Positions 10,167 through 19,800 of a stretch of DNA of 64,000 nt are shown piece after piece. Source of the stretch: JAJVID01 sp963743425 (GTDB lineage: Bacteria > Acidobacteriota > Blastocatellia > RBC074). The stretch lies in the NCBI GenBank assembly GCA_963743425.1, contig CAVUPU010000001.1:868001-932000 (forward strand). Reading direction: 5' to 3'. A program made the translations under genes and the position numbers. Positions within the stretch are counted from its first letter, which is position 1, and every line of letters begins with the position of its first letter. The notes under the pieces were generated by a model that did not search any database, was not told where the DNA came from, and saw only the letters and a program-made list of their open reading frames with translations.

Positions 10167-10185
10167 ATTTCCAGGGAGGATTGAA

Positions 10186-10983
10186 ATGGAAAGTCGTTTG
10201 CGCCCTGTCGCGCTAATCGTATGTCTCCTGGCGGTGTTGGTAATCAGTTGGGCCACGCTCGCCAAAACACAAGATCCATCACAAACCCCAATACAGACCC
10301 CAACACAGACTGAGGCTGCGCAGCGCCAGGCGCCTTCGGCTCAGGAGGAGGAGTCTCGTCCCGAATTACATCGCGCGGCACAGGCTGGCGATCTCGAACT
10401 CCTGCGCTCGCGGCTGCGGCAAGGCATGAATCCTGATGAGCGCGATAAGGCGATGCGCACACCGCTTATGGATGCGGTGAAATCAGGCCGGATCGAAGCC
10501 GTTCGAATGTTTCTTGGCGCCGGAGCGGACGTCAACGCGACATCGGCTTCGGGGCGAACTCCTCTGATCGATGCTGCGGAATTCGGGCGGATCGATTCCG
10601 CGCAACTCCTGATCGCTTCAGGCGCCGACCTCAACGCCAGCCAGCGCGGTTGGGGAACGCCCCTCGAAGCGGCTGAACGAATGGGACACAACGAACTGGC
10701 CGCGATGCTGCGCAGGGCCGGCGCTCGCTCATCCGGAAGGTCGGTGGGAGATACGGTCTGCGTCCGGCCGTGGCAGGGCGACGGCTATTGCGGCGAAGTC
10801 CTCGAGGTCAACAAGACCAGCTTCCGTCTGCGCGTCACTGAAATTATCGGTTGCGAAGGCGGCTGCCAGCCGAAGGCCGAATGTTCGGCGAGCCGCGCGG
10901 TCGGCGGAGCCGATGGCATGCGGGTCGGAGACGAGATCACGACCGTGAGTTGGTGCCTTACTCATACGGGGGTGAAGCCATGA
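10186..10983 (+). CDS. Exported ankyrin-repeat protein
   Basis: The ATG at 10186 follows AGGGAGGA (10173-10180). The N-terminus is a hydrophobic signal or anchor segment, followed by a Gln/Thr/Pro-rich stretch. Residues ~60-180 hold three or four ankyrin repeats (ELHRAAQAGDLELLRSRLRQG, RTPLMDAVKSGRIEAVRMFL, RTPLIDAAEFGRIDSAQLLI), which mediate protein contacts. The C-terminal ~80 residues (VGDTVCVRPWQGDGYCGEV onward) contain several cysteines and match no family I recognise. The stop overlaps the start of the next gene (ATGA, 10980-10983), so it is translationally coupled to the GH113-like gene. Its partner is unknown. Confidence 0.85.
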   Translation: MESRLRPVALIVCLLAVLVISWATLAKTQDPSQTPIQTPTQTEAAQRQAPSAQEEESRPELHRAAQAGDLELLRSRLRQGMNPDERDKAMRTPLMDAVKSGRIEAVRMFLGAGADVNATSASGRTPLIDAAEFGRIDSAQLLIASGADLNASQRGWGTPLEAAERMGHNELAAMLRRAGARSSGRSVGDTVCVRPWQGDGYCGEVLEVNKTSFRLRVTEIIGCEGGCQPKAECSASRAVGGADGMRVGDEITTVSWCLTHTGVKP

Positions 10984-11711
10984 AAATCCCAAAACATCGC
11001 TCGCTACCGCTCGCGGTACTGATTCGCTCGATATGTCTGCTGGCTGTCGTCGCAATCTCGGTCGCCGGAATTTCATTGCTTCCGCGCGCGCTCGCTCAGA
11101 GTCAGAGCGGGTTCGAGTACAACGGGGTTACTCAGGTCTCGTGGTGGTTCGATGAGTACGACTCCGCCGCCGGCGCAACGTCTCGCGCAGCGCTCCGTGA
11201 CACGAGCGCCAACTGGATGGGCTTGCTGGTGACGTGGTATCAGCAGGACGCCTCCTCGAACGTCATCGCCCGCCATCCCGATCCGAACAAGGACCACAGC
11301 GACGCCCGCATCCGCACTGCGATCCGGGACGCGCACAGTCGGGGGTTGCAGGTCATGCTGAAGCCCCACGTCAACGCGCTCAACGGCCAGTGGCGGGGCG
11401 ACTTCAATCCCGGCAACCCCACCGCCTGGTTCCAGAGCTACACCCAGTTCGCCCTCCACTACGCGCAACTCGCCGAGGAGGAGGGCGTCGAGCTTTACGT
11501 GCATGGGTACCGAGTTCCGGACGATCAGCGGCGCCGCCAATCGGGATCGCTGGATTGCCGTGATCAATGCGATCAGGAACGTCTACAACGGCCCGCTCAC
11601 CTACGCCGCCAACGCGACGTTCCCCGCCGACGAGTTCACCTCGGTCTCGTTCTGGGACCAGCTCGAACTGATCGGACTCGACGGCTATTTCAACTTGACC
11701 GATCAGAATAA
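10980..11711 (+). pseudogene. GH113-like endo-beta-mannanase, N-terminal half before a frameshift
   Basis: Translation starting at ATG 10980 gives a signal peptide and the first half of a GH113/GH5-like TIM barrel (TQVSWWFDEY, WMGLLVTWYQQD, LQVMLKPHVN), homologous up to about base 11500. From there the frame yields an Arg-rich nonsense tail to the stop at 11711, while the homology continues in another frame from 11503. Removing one base near 11502 would restore an uninterrupted protein (…ELYV-MGTEF…). It is either a real frameshift mutation or a sequencing error. The signal-peptide codons at 10998-11023 match one arm of an intergenic repeat found at 35.3 kb. Confidence 0.8.
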
Positions 11712-13374
11712 CCCCACGCTCGCGCAACTAATCTCCGCCTGGACGTCGAATCGTTTTGGCGAGAACGTCGTCGCCGCCGTTCAGAACTTCGCCAGCTCGC
11801 GCCAGAAGCCGGTGATCTTCACCGAGATCGGCTACAAGAGCACAGACGGCGCGAACCGCGAGCCGTGGAACTTCGGACTGAGCGGCGCGCTCGACACAGC
11901 CGAGCAAAGAGATTGCTATGAAGCCGCGTTCACCGTTTGGAGCCAGCAATCTTCGTGGATGCGTGGCTTCTTCTGGTGGAACTGGACGGTCCCGCCGCCG
12001 CCCGCCAACGACGGCGACTACAACCCGCGCGGCAAGCCGGCCGAAGCCGTCTTGCGCGCCTGGCAAGGGCCTGGCGGCAATCCGAACTTCACGCTGTCGG
12101 CGAACCCACCGAGTCTGACCATCAATCGTGGCGCGAGCGGCGCGAGCACGATCACAATCACGCGCAGCGGCGGATTCACGAGCAGTGTGGCTTTGAGCGC
12201 GACGGGATTGCCCAGCGGCGTCACCGCGACGTTCAATCCGGCCTCGACGACCGGCGGAAGCAGCGCGCTCACGCTCGCTGCTTCCAGCACGGCTGCGACC
12301 GGCACGGTCAACGTGACGATCAACAGCTCCGGCGGCGGTCTCAATCGTTCCACTACTTTGAGCCTCACAGTCAATGCGCCGCCTCCGGCTGAGTTCACAT
12401 TGTCGGCTTCTCCCTCCAGCCTGACCGTCAATCGAGGGGCGAGCGGCGCGAGTACGATCACAATCACGCGTACCGGCGGGTTCACAAACAGCGTGGCCCT
12501 GGGCGCCAGCGGATTGCCGAGCGGCGTCACGGCCACGTTCAATCCGCCCTCGACAACGGGCGGGAGCAGCACGCTGACTCTCACAGCATCGAGCACTGCG
12601 TCAACCGGGATGACGAACGTGACCATCAATGGTTCCGGCGGCGGACTGACGCGCTCTGCAACATTGATCCTCACGGTCAACGCTCCGCCTCCGCCCGACT
12701 TCACGCTCTCCGCAAACACCGCGAGCCTGACGGTGAATCGAGGGGCGAGCGGCGCGATCACGATCACGATCAATCGCACCAGCGGGTTCACGAGCAGCGT
12801 GGCCATGAGCGCGAGCGGATTGCCGAGCGGCGTCACAGCCACTTTCAATCCACCTTCGACGACAGCGAATAGCAGTGCGCTGACGCTGGCCGCTTCGAGC
12901 GTGGCGACGACCGGAACAGTGAACGTGACCGTAAGTGGAACCGGCGGCGGCATCACTCGCTCCGCCACCTTGAGCCTCACGGTGAATGGCGATACCGGGA
13001 CTGGCGGAGTGACGGTTACGCCGGCGGTCACCACAAGCAGTCCCTGGTACAACGAACAGGTGATACGTTTGAGCAATACCGCCAACCTGACCGCTCTCTC
13101 GATCACCATCACGATCCAGAGGACGACCGGGATCGGCTTCAATGGAATATTCAACACCGTCGGCGGGCAGATACTACAGAGCAACACTGTCACGGCGACG
13201 ACGATCACATATCAGTTCACCCTCGCATCGGGACAGACGCTGTCGCCCGGAGCGGATCGGACCTTCGCGGCTCAAACGAACGGCACGGGAACGCTTCATC
13301 CAACAGCGGGTGATACGTGGGTTGTCACTTACACGACTGGTGGAAGCGCCTTTACCCAGACCGGGCATTTTTGA
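11503..13374 (+). CDS. GH113-like mannanase, C-terminal half with Ig-like repeats and shared C-terminal module
   Basis: This frame continues the catalytic domain begun at 10980. It starts directly at the acid/base motif (GTEF) and includes the probable nucleophile glutamate in PVIFTEIGYKS and the barrel end RGFFWWNWTV. Then follow three Ig-like repeats (about 12085-13000), each with NRGASG and SGLPSGVTA, and the C-terminal module (about 13005-13374) ending TQTGHF, as in the GH10 and GH9 proteins. GH113 enzymes are retaining beta-1,4-mannanases. Without the signal peptide and first barrel strands this piece alone should not be functional, so the gene works only if the upstream frameshift is absent in vivo or bypassed. 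Confidence 0.8.
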   Translation: MGTEFRTISGAANRDRWIAVINAIRNVYNGPLTYAANATFPADEFTSVSFWDQLELIGLDGYFNLTDQNNPTLAQLISAWTSNRFGENVVAAVQNFASSRQKPVIFTEIGYKSTDGANREPWNFGLSGALDTAEQRDCYEAAFTVWSQQSSWMRGFFWWNWTVPPPPANDGDYNPRGKPAEAVLRAWQGPGGNPNFTLSANPPSLTINRGASGASTITITRSGGFTSSVALSATGLPSGVTATFNPASTTGGSSALTLAASSTAATGTVNVTINSSGGGLNRSTTLSLTVNAPPPAEFTLSASPSSLTVNRGASGASTITITRTGGFTNSVALGASGLPSGVTATFNPPSTTGGSSTLTLTASSTASTGMTNVTINGSGGGLTRSATLILTVNAPPPPDFTLSANTASLTVNRGASGAITITINRTSGFTSSVAMSASGLPSGVTATFNPPSTTANSSALTLAASSVATTGTVNVTVSGTGGGITRSATLSLTVNGDTGTGGVTVTPAVTTSSPWYNEQVIRLSNTANLTALSITITIQRTTGIGFNGIFNTVGGQILQSNTVTATTITYQFTLASGQTLSPGADRTFAAQTNGTGTLHPTAGDTWVVTYTTGGSAFTQTGHF

Positions 13375-13412
13375 TGATCGATACGATTACCAACGGTAGG
13401 CTGATTCCACGA

Positions 13413-13763
13413 TCAGAGCGGCAGGTGAATGACGCGGCCGGGAAACTCCTCCGGGAAGGAGCAGTATAGTAATGTGACCAACTCTTCAATCGCTATGCCG
13501 ATGGGAAGTTCTTTGGGCACGACTATCACGCCCGGCAAAGGTTGACCGGCCGCGAGTCGTTCGTAGGCATATTTGGTCATTGTGTTGACATCGTGTGTGA
13601 GTACTACGCGGTTTTGCAATGCGGCCCAATCCAGCACCTCCGTGTCTTCGCGTTGGTAAACTTCAGTCTCCTGCGCCGGCAGGCAATCGAGCGTGGGCAG
13701 GCGGCGACGCAAGCCGCGCAGAACACGATGATTGAAATTCTCATCGGCGAGCAACGGAACCAT
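13413..13763 (-). CDS. DUF5615 PIN-like protein (toxin-like)
   Basis: This is a 116-residue protein with the DUF5615 pattern: LLADENFNHRVLRGLRRR at the N-terminus, VLTHDVNTM in the middle and GVIVVPKELPIG toward the end. The acidic residues D6, E7 and the D of THD correspond to metal-binding positions of the PIN-nuclease fold. It lies 9 bases downstream of a DUF433 gene, and DUF433-DUF5615 pairs are recurrent predicted toxin-antitoxin modules. It converges on the GH113-like gene. Confidence 0.82.
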   Translation of the reverse strand: MVPLLADENFNHRVLRGLRRRLPTLDCLPAQETEVYQREDTEVLDWAALQNRVVLTHDVNTMTKYAYERLAAGQPLPGVIVVPKELPIGIAIEELVTLLYCSFPEEFPGRVIHLPL

Positions 13764-13772
13764 TGCGCCTCC

Positions 13773-14111
13773 TCAGACGGGCTGCATTTGCGCGCGGCGA
13801 TGGCGCAATCGTTCACGGAACGCAGTCGTTTCAGGCCGACTCTCAATCTGCTGCCGCAGCGTTTCAGCTTCCGTAGCCCGCTGACGCAGATATTCATCTA
13901 CAGTGTCCTGGTGTTCCAAATAAAAGGCAATCGCCCCGTAAATGCTGCGCAACGAAACCGAGGGGTAGCTGTCCTGAATCTGCTCGGCGGTCGCGCCCTG
14001 GTTGAATTCGTAAACGATCAGGTCGAGCAGCACACGTGAGCCGGCAAGTCGCAACACGCCATCCCGGTCGGCGTAAAGCGGCGTGGTTTGGGTCAATGGA
14101 ATCGTATTCAT
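13773..14111 (-). CDS. DUF433 family protein (antitoxin-like)
   Basis: The ATG at 14111 gives a 112-residue protein (MNTIPLTQTTPLYADRDGVL). Its DUF433 core, RVLLDLIVYEFNQGATAEQIQDSYPSVSL plus YGAIAFYLEH, resembles a winged or helix-turn-helix DNA-binding fold. A longer in-frame reading up to 14456 runs through a palindromic repeat and is not used. It is transcribed first, directly followed by the DUF5615 gene, and probably neutralises it and autoregulates the pair. Confidence 0.82.
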   Translation of the reverse strand: MNTIPLTQTTPLYADRDGVLRLAGSRVLLDLIVYEFNQGATAEQIQDSYPSVSLRSIYGAIAFYLEHQDTVDEYLRQRATEAETLRQQIESRPETTAFRERLRHRRAQMQPV

Positions 14112-14226
14112 AGCAGCACTATAACAAGTTGGAAGAGGGTCTGGAAAGAGTTGGGCAAAACCCGCGCGCTTCCCCTCCACCCACCGTCTCCTAGCAATGC
14201 TATAGCATTCAAGAAAATGTTCTTCC

Positions 14227-14411
14227 GCGCCGGAGGCGCTTAGGATATTAGCCGGTGGAGAAACCACCGGGGTATCGGCAAAAAAACATTCCAGCCCTGA
14301 AAGGGCGACAGACCGGAGTTTCAGTCCTGCGCCCTTACCAGGGCGCGGATTCGCATTGCATTCGGTACCGGTGGTTTCTCCACCGGCTAATATCCGCCGT
14401 CCCTCCGGGAC
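14227..14411. repeat. ~190-bp palindromic element, copy A
   Basis: The element opens with GCGCCGGAGGCGC (14227-14239), then TATTAGCCGGTGG-AGAAA-CCACCGG, and closes with the reverse complement of that block (CCGGTGGTTTCTCCACCGG then CTAATATCC) and TCCGGGAC. The middle holds a further stem with CCCTGAAAGGGCG. Two other copies with the same order of blocks are at 33672-33855 and 60983-61200. It lies upstream of the DUF433 gene and 3' of the next minus-strand gene. Confidence 0.85.
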
Positions 14412-14458
14412 AAAGACCGGAAAAACTTTTCCTTGAAATCTATAGTTAACCCTCATTT

Positions 14459-15526
14459 TTAGCGAGCCAGCGCGTAGAGGGCGAAAGCGGTAGCGATCAA
14501 CGGGTCGTCCTCTTTGACGAGGTTATTCGGGTTTCGGAAGCTACCGTCGCCAGCCTGCGGAGGAAGCTCGATGGGCAAATTAGGCAGGACTCGGGAGATG
14601 GCGTGCGCGTAGTAGAAGCGCAATCCTGATTCCCAGGGTTGGTCAGTTCCTTTGTCGAACCCCGGCGCACGGTCGGGCCGGTGATGATCCCTGAGCCATC
14701 TGAGCGCTTTCGCGACTCGCGGGTCCTCGTCGGGAACACCGGCGGCCCGCAAGGCCAATACACCATCCGCTGTCGCGGTGCCATAGCTCGTGAATCCGCC
14801 TTCGCCGCCCTGACCGGCCTTGTTGATTTCAGGATTGACTGGAGAGAAGAAGAATCCCCCATCAGGATTCTGTGAACGTTCCAGATACGCCAGAGCCTTG
14901 GTCATCGCCGCGTCGGAAGCCTGGACGCCTGAAAGCCGCAAAGCTTCAAGTACGTAGCGCGTCATAGACAAATCCACATGACCCGCTTCAGGAGGGCGGC
15001 GTATCGAGCCGCCCATACCCCATCCGCCATAAGGAGCGTCTTGTGGTGTCCAGCCATTGGCCTCGCTGAACTGCTGCGCTCGCAACTGCGCGACCATCGG
15101 CTCGATGGTTTTCTCGTACCCCGGACTTCGGGCCTTGACCATCGCGGAGACGGCGAGAGAGGTGGCGTAGTTCGGATAGTCTGCGGCTGTTTCGTCCATC
15201 AGTCCGAGAGCGCCGTCGGCCTTCGTGCTGGCTTTTATGAACGCGAGCGCGCGCTCGACGCCGCTGCGAGGGTTTAACGATGCGCTGTCAGGCGCATCGA
15301 GCAAGGCGACGAGGACAAAGGGGGTCAACGATTGTCCGGAGCGCAACAGCCCATACGTCGCGCTGCGAAACCCGCCGTCCTCGGACTGTTGCGCCCACAG
15401 GTACTGCGCAGCCTTTCTGAGCGGCTCGTTCCCGCCGCGCTGTGAGCATCCCGTCGCGATCGCGCCGCTCGCCGTTGCGGCCGCCGCCAGTGAGTTCAGC
15501 AGGAATGTGCGCCGGTCAATTCTCAC
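14459..15526 (-). CDS. Tat-exported lipoprotein with prenyltransferase/squalene-oxidase-type repeats
   Basis: The N-terminus has a twin-arginine motif (IDRRTFLLNS) and ends in a possible lipobox (IATGC), so this may be a Tat-exported lipoprotein. The body consists of alpha-alpha repeats with QW-like motifs (LWAQQSEDGGF, LERSQNPDGGFFF), as in the prenyltransferase/squalene-hopene cyclase superfamily. The cyclase DxDD motif is not seen, so a terpene cyclase activity is not supported; the fold may bind substrate or protein. Its start overlaps the end of the paralogue-like gene upstream (15516-15526), which suggests an operon. Confidence 0.8.
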   Translation of the reverse strand: MRIDRRTFLLNSLAAAATASGAIATGCSQRGGNEPLRKAAQYLWAQQSEDGGFRSATYGLLRSGQSLTPFVLVALLDAPDSASLNPRSGVERALAFIKASTKADGALGLMDETAADYPNYATSLAVSAMVKARSPGYEKTIEPMVAQLRAQQFSEANGWTPQDAPYGGWGMGGSIRRPPEAGHVDLSMTRYVLEALRLSGVQASDAAMTKALAYLERSQNPDGGFFFSPVNPEINKAGQGGEGGFTSYGTATADGVLALRAAGVPDEDPRVAKALRWLRDHHRPDRAPGFDKGTDQPWESGLRFYYAHAISRVLPNLPIELPPQAGDGSFRNPNNLVKEDDPLIATAFALYALAR

Positions 15527-16712
15527 GGTCCGATGTAAGGTTAAGGATCGCCGCGCTGGTCACGGCGACACGGCCGGTGATGCAGTGGTGACCAGCCCAC
15601 GTCCCATCATTGTTCTGCATCTTCAGAGTCTTCTGCGTGATCTTCGAACGCCAGTCGTTCCATTCCTTACCGCCTGTGCGCTTCAAGCTGTCGCTGATGT
15701 TGAGATAGGAAAAGAATTCCTCTCCGCCCATCGAGCCGAAACCTTCGACGAACCTCGCGTCGGAAAGCTTGGCGCTGATGGCGGCGATCTCAGTTTTGTT
15801 CTTCTCCCGGGACTTTGGTGTGCGGCTGAGTTGTTCAAGGGCCTGCGCGTCTTTATATAGCTCCACTCCGGCGGCTGCCGATAGGGAGGAATCGGCCACC
15901 GCAGCCACACCGGGTCTCAACTCAGCAGAAGTGGTGATAGGGCCTCCGGCTCCACCCACGCTACCACCGGCTACTCCACCCCCACCCTTTTGGCTTTTCA
16001 CCGTGTAGTCATCGGCGCGCGCCAGCACCTTTTCATTCACCTTCAAGCCCTTCTTGCTGGCCTCGAACAAACCTTGCGAGGCAAGTGAGGTTCCAAGGAC
16101 TGGCGCCCAGCCGCCGGCGATATTCCAACTCCCATCCTTCAATTGATTCTGCTCGATCTTGGCCACGCATTTTTCCAACCCTTTCCGCACGCGCGACTTG
16201 TTGGCTACGGCGAGGGTTCCGTCCACCCGCGCGAGCAGCATCGAGGCAAGGAAGGTATCAATGTATGGGCCTAGCTTCCGCTGAATCTGCGTCTGGTTGA
16301 CATCGGTGATCGAGAGGCCGTCAGTGGGGCTGGCCTCGATCTTTTTCAGAATGAAGTCAACTGCGCGTTCGACATTCGGACGGTACTGATTGCCGGCTCG
16401 CAGCAGCGCGAGCGCCGCCACCGCTGTGTTCGCTACGTCATTTCCTTTCGATTCGAGGTTCTCACTCTGCCGCACATGCGAGGTCGCGCCCCCGTCCTGT
16501 CCCCATCCGCCATCGGCGCCTTGAACTGAAGCGAGCCACTTTGCGCCTTTCTCCACCGACGCTTTGACTTCATTCGACATAGTGGCCGCGCCAGTTGATT
16601 GTTGCGTATTGACCGGTTTTTCTTTTTTGCTGACTTTGCCGCTGAGGGTTTGAGCCAAAATGGCGGCGCACCCCAGGAGCGCAAACAAAACGAAAGCTGC
16701 TACGTGTTTCAT
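15516..16712 (-). CDS. Secreted prenyltransferase/squalene-oxidase-repeat protein
   Basis: This is a 398-residue protein with a signal peptide (KHVAAFVLFALLGCAAILAQ). Like its downstream neighbour it has alpha-alpha barrel repeats with KWLASVQGADGGWG, NQLKDGSWN and MQNNDGTWAGHH. A glycine-rich low-complexity insert (KGGGGVAGGSVGGAGG) splits the repeats, as commonly seen in planctomycete and acidobacterial members. No catalytic DxDD is visible. Function unknown; the pair probably acts in the envelope. Confidence 0.78.
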   Translation of the reverse strand: MKHVAAFVLFALLGCAAILAQTLSGKVSKKEKPVNTQQSTGAATMSNEVKASVEKGAKWLASVQGADGGWGQDGGATSHVRQSENLESKGNDVANTAVAALALLRAGNQYRPNVERAVDFILKKIEASPTDGLSITDVNQTQIQRKLGPYIDTFLASMLLARVDGTLAVANKSRVRKGLEKCVAKIEQNQLKDGSWNIAGGWAPVLGTSLASQGLFEASKKGLKVNEKVLARADDYTVKSQKGGGGVAGGSVGGAGGPITTSAELRPGVAAVADSSLSAAAGVELYKDAQALEQLSRTPKSREKNKTEIAAISAKLSDARFVEGFGSMGGEEFFSYLNISDSLKRTGGKEWNDWRSKITQKTLKMQNNDGTWAGHHCITGRVAVTSAAILNLTSDREN

Positions 16713-16809
16713 ATGCCTTCTCCTTTCGATCTCAAGGCCGGAAAAAGGTTGGGGGAAAGCGAATACGCCGACCTTGAGAACGCGCGACTGGCTAAAAGTT
16801 GCAAACTAA

Positions 16810-19800
16810 TTAATCCCCCGCCACAGGATCCGGCGTCTGCTCCTTTGATCCCTTCGAAGAGCCTGAACGGAAGGAGGAGGCGCCGCCCAGGACTTTCTTC
16901 TGGAACTGTTCGAGGTACAAGTAGATCACCGGGGTGATATAGAGCGTGATGAATTGAGAGACGATCAGGCCGCCGACTATCACCAGCCCCAGCGCCTTGC
17001 GGGTATCTCCGTATGCCCCGTAGCCCACCGCGATGGGAAGCGCGCCGATGACCGCGGCCATCGTCGTCATGATGATGGGGCGGAAGCGATCCATACTGGC
17101 GTCGTGGATCGCCTTCGCAGCCGGTTGGCCGGCCTCGACGCGTTGGCGCGCGAAATCCACAATCAGGATTCCGTTCTTCTTTACTATGCCCATCAACATG
17201 AACAATCCGACGAAGGCGTAGAGCGACGCTTCCTCTCCGAAGAGGAGGAGCGTCAGCAGTCCTCCGATCAAAGCTGGAGGCAGAGTCGAAAGCACCGTCA
17301 GCGGGTGAACGAAGCTTTCGTATAGGATCGCCAGAATCACGTACATCACGAAGACCGCGAGCAGCATGAGGATGGTCAGGTTCCTGACCGTATCGCTGAA
17401 GGTTAAGGCCTCGCCCTGCAAGCTGGCCCTCACGGTCGGCGGCACAACTTCCGCCGCTGTCTTGTTGATGTGATCAACGGCGTCGCCGAGAGCTACGCCG
17501 GGTTGCAGGTTAAAGAATATGCTGACACTGGTGAACTGATTGATGTGGTTGACGGCCTGCGGGCCGAGCGAAGTCTTCCACGTGACCAGCTCGCGCAGCG
17601 GGATGAGTTTTTGCCCGTCGTCCGACCTGATTTGAAGCAGAGAGATGTCTTCAGGTTTGGAGCGCGCGGCGTCTTCAACTTCGAGAATCACCTGATACTG
17701 ATCTTCCGGTTTCTTGATCAGGTAGAGGTAGTTCTGTGAGTACGCAGTGCGTAGCAGGTTCAAGATCCGCGCTTCCGAAACGCCGTAGACCTTCGCGCGG
17801 TCGCGGCGAATATCAATATCCAGACTCGGAGTGTTATTGAAGAAATCGGACGAGACGCTCATGAATCCCGGATATTTGCCAAGCTCGGCCGTCATCCTTT
17901 CGGAGGTTTCATAAACCTGGGCGGGATTGACGCCCGACAGCGCAAAGGCATATTGCCCTTGATTCTGATCAGTGGTTCCGGTGGTGATCTCAAGCACGGG
18001 GAACGGTCGCAGGAAGGCCAGGACGCCGGGAATGGAGCTGATCTTTCCCATCATTTCGCCCGCCACCTGCTGTATAGGCGCGCGCTCCGAAGGCGGCTTG
18101 AGTGTGATGAATGTGATTCCCGCGTTGGAGGTAAGAAACTGTCCGAGGCCCGTCAGGGTGAAGTTCATCAGGACATTCGGATCCTGGCGCAGAGTCTCTT
18201 CCACTCGATCCTGGATGGCGCGCATCTGTTCGGGCGAAGAGCCTTCCTTGCCCATAAAAAAGCCGAAGACGCCGCTGCTGTCGCCTGGCGGCAGGAACGA
18301 CCTGGGCACGATCATAAAGAGCCAGATCGTTCCGGCAAGACAGACGACCCAGATCGCCGCGGAGACCCATCTGTGTCTTATGAACCACCAGAGCGACGAG
18401 TCGTAAACGCCGAGCACCCGGCGCTCCACCGCGCCCATCGCCCGCTCCATCCACGTCTTTTTTAAATCGTGCCCCCGATCCTTGAGCATCCGCGCGCACA
18501 TCAGCGGAGTCAGCGTCAATGACACCAGTCCCGAAGCCAGGATCGCGATCACGATGGTCACCGCGAATTCGCGGAATACGCGGCCCACCTGTCCGGCCAT
18601 AAATATGAGCGGAAGGAAGACCGCCGCCAGCGATACGGTCATCGAAAGAATGGTGAAGCTGATCTCGCGCGCGGAGTTTATCGTCGCTTCGAAAGCGCGC
18701 TCGCCGCGCTCCATCCGTCGCACTGTGTTTTCCAGAAAGACGATCGCGTCATCCACCAGAAAGCCGATGGCCAGAGTGAGGGCCATCAGTGAGAGGTTGT
18801 CCATGCTGTAACCTAACAGCCGCATCGCAATGAAAGTGAGCAGCAGCGAAAGCGGGAGCGCCACCGCCGGAATCAGCGTGTCGGTCGCTCGCCCCAGAAA
18901 GATGAAGATCACGACGACGACCAGCAAAAAGGCGATCATCAGCGTAACCTGCACGTCCCTGACCGAATGCACGATTGATTGTGACCGATCGTAGACGGGA
19001 GTAATCCGGATCGAGCCGGGAAGCTCGGCCCTGATGACGGGCATCAGCTTCTGGATGTTCTCGGCCACCTCGACGACGTTGGCCCCGGCCTGCCGGTTGA
19101 CGGCTATGATCACCGTCGCCGTCGGAATTTCATAGCCTCTGGCCCACATCCGCATGTCTATGCGTTCGTCCTGAGCCGATTCGCGCACAGCGGCGATGTC
19201 GCGCAAATAGACGGGAGCTCCGTCCGATACGCCGACGATCAAATCGCTGTATTGCTCAGCGGTCTCGAGTTGTCCCTTGGGACGCAGCAGCGCAGTGCCT
19301 TCCGATCCGTCGAACTGGCCCGCGCCGGTGTAACTCGTCGCGTTCCTGATCGCATTCGACACGTCGTCTATTGATATGCTGCGCGCCCACATGGCCGCGG
19401 GATTCGCTTTGATCCGTATGGCCGACTTGGTCCCGAACACGTCCACACGGCTGACGCCGGGGACGATGCCGAGTCGTTGTCCGACCTGCGTGCTCGCATA
19501 ACTGTAAAGCTGCCCGCCAGTCATCGAATTGCTCGCCAACGCGATGTACATAATCGCTTGATCGCTGGGGTTCGTTTTCGTGAAAGTCGGCGGAGACGGC
19601 AGGTCAATCGGTAACGCGCCAATGGCCTGTGAAATGGCCGTCTGCACGTCGGTGGCGGCGGCGTCAATGTCCTTGTCCAGGCTGAACTGGAGCGTCAAGC
19701 TCGTATTGCCCTGCGTGCTCCTTGAAGTGATCATCTCCAGTCCGTTGATCTGCATGAACTGCCGTTCGAGCGGCGTGGCTATGTTGTTGGCCATCGTGTC

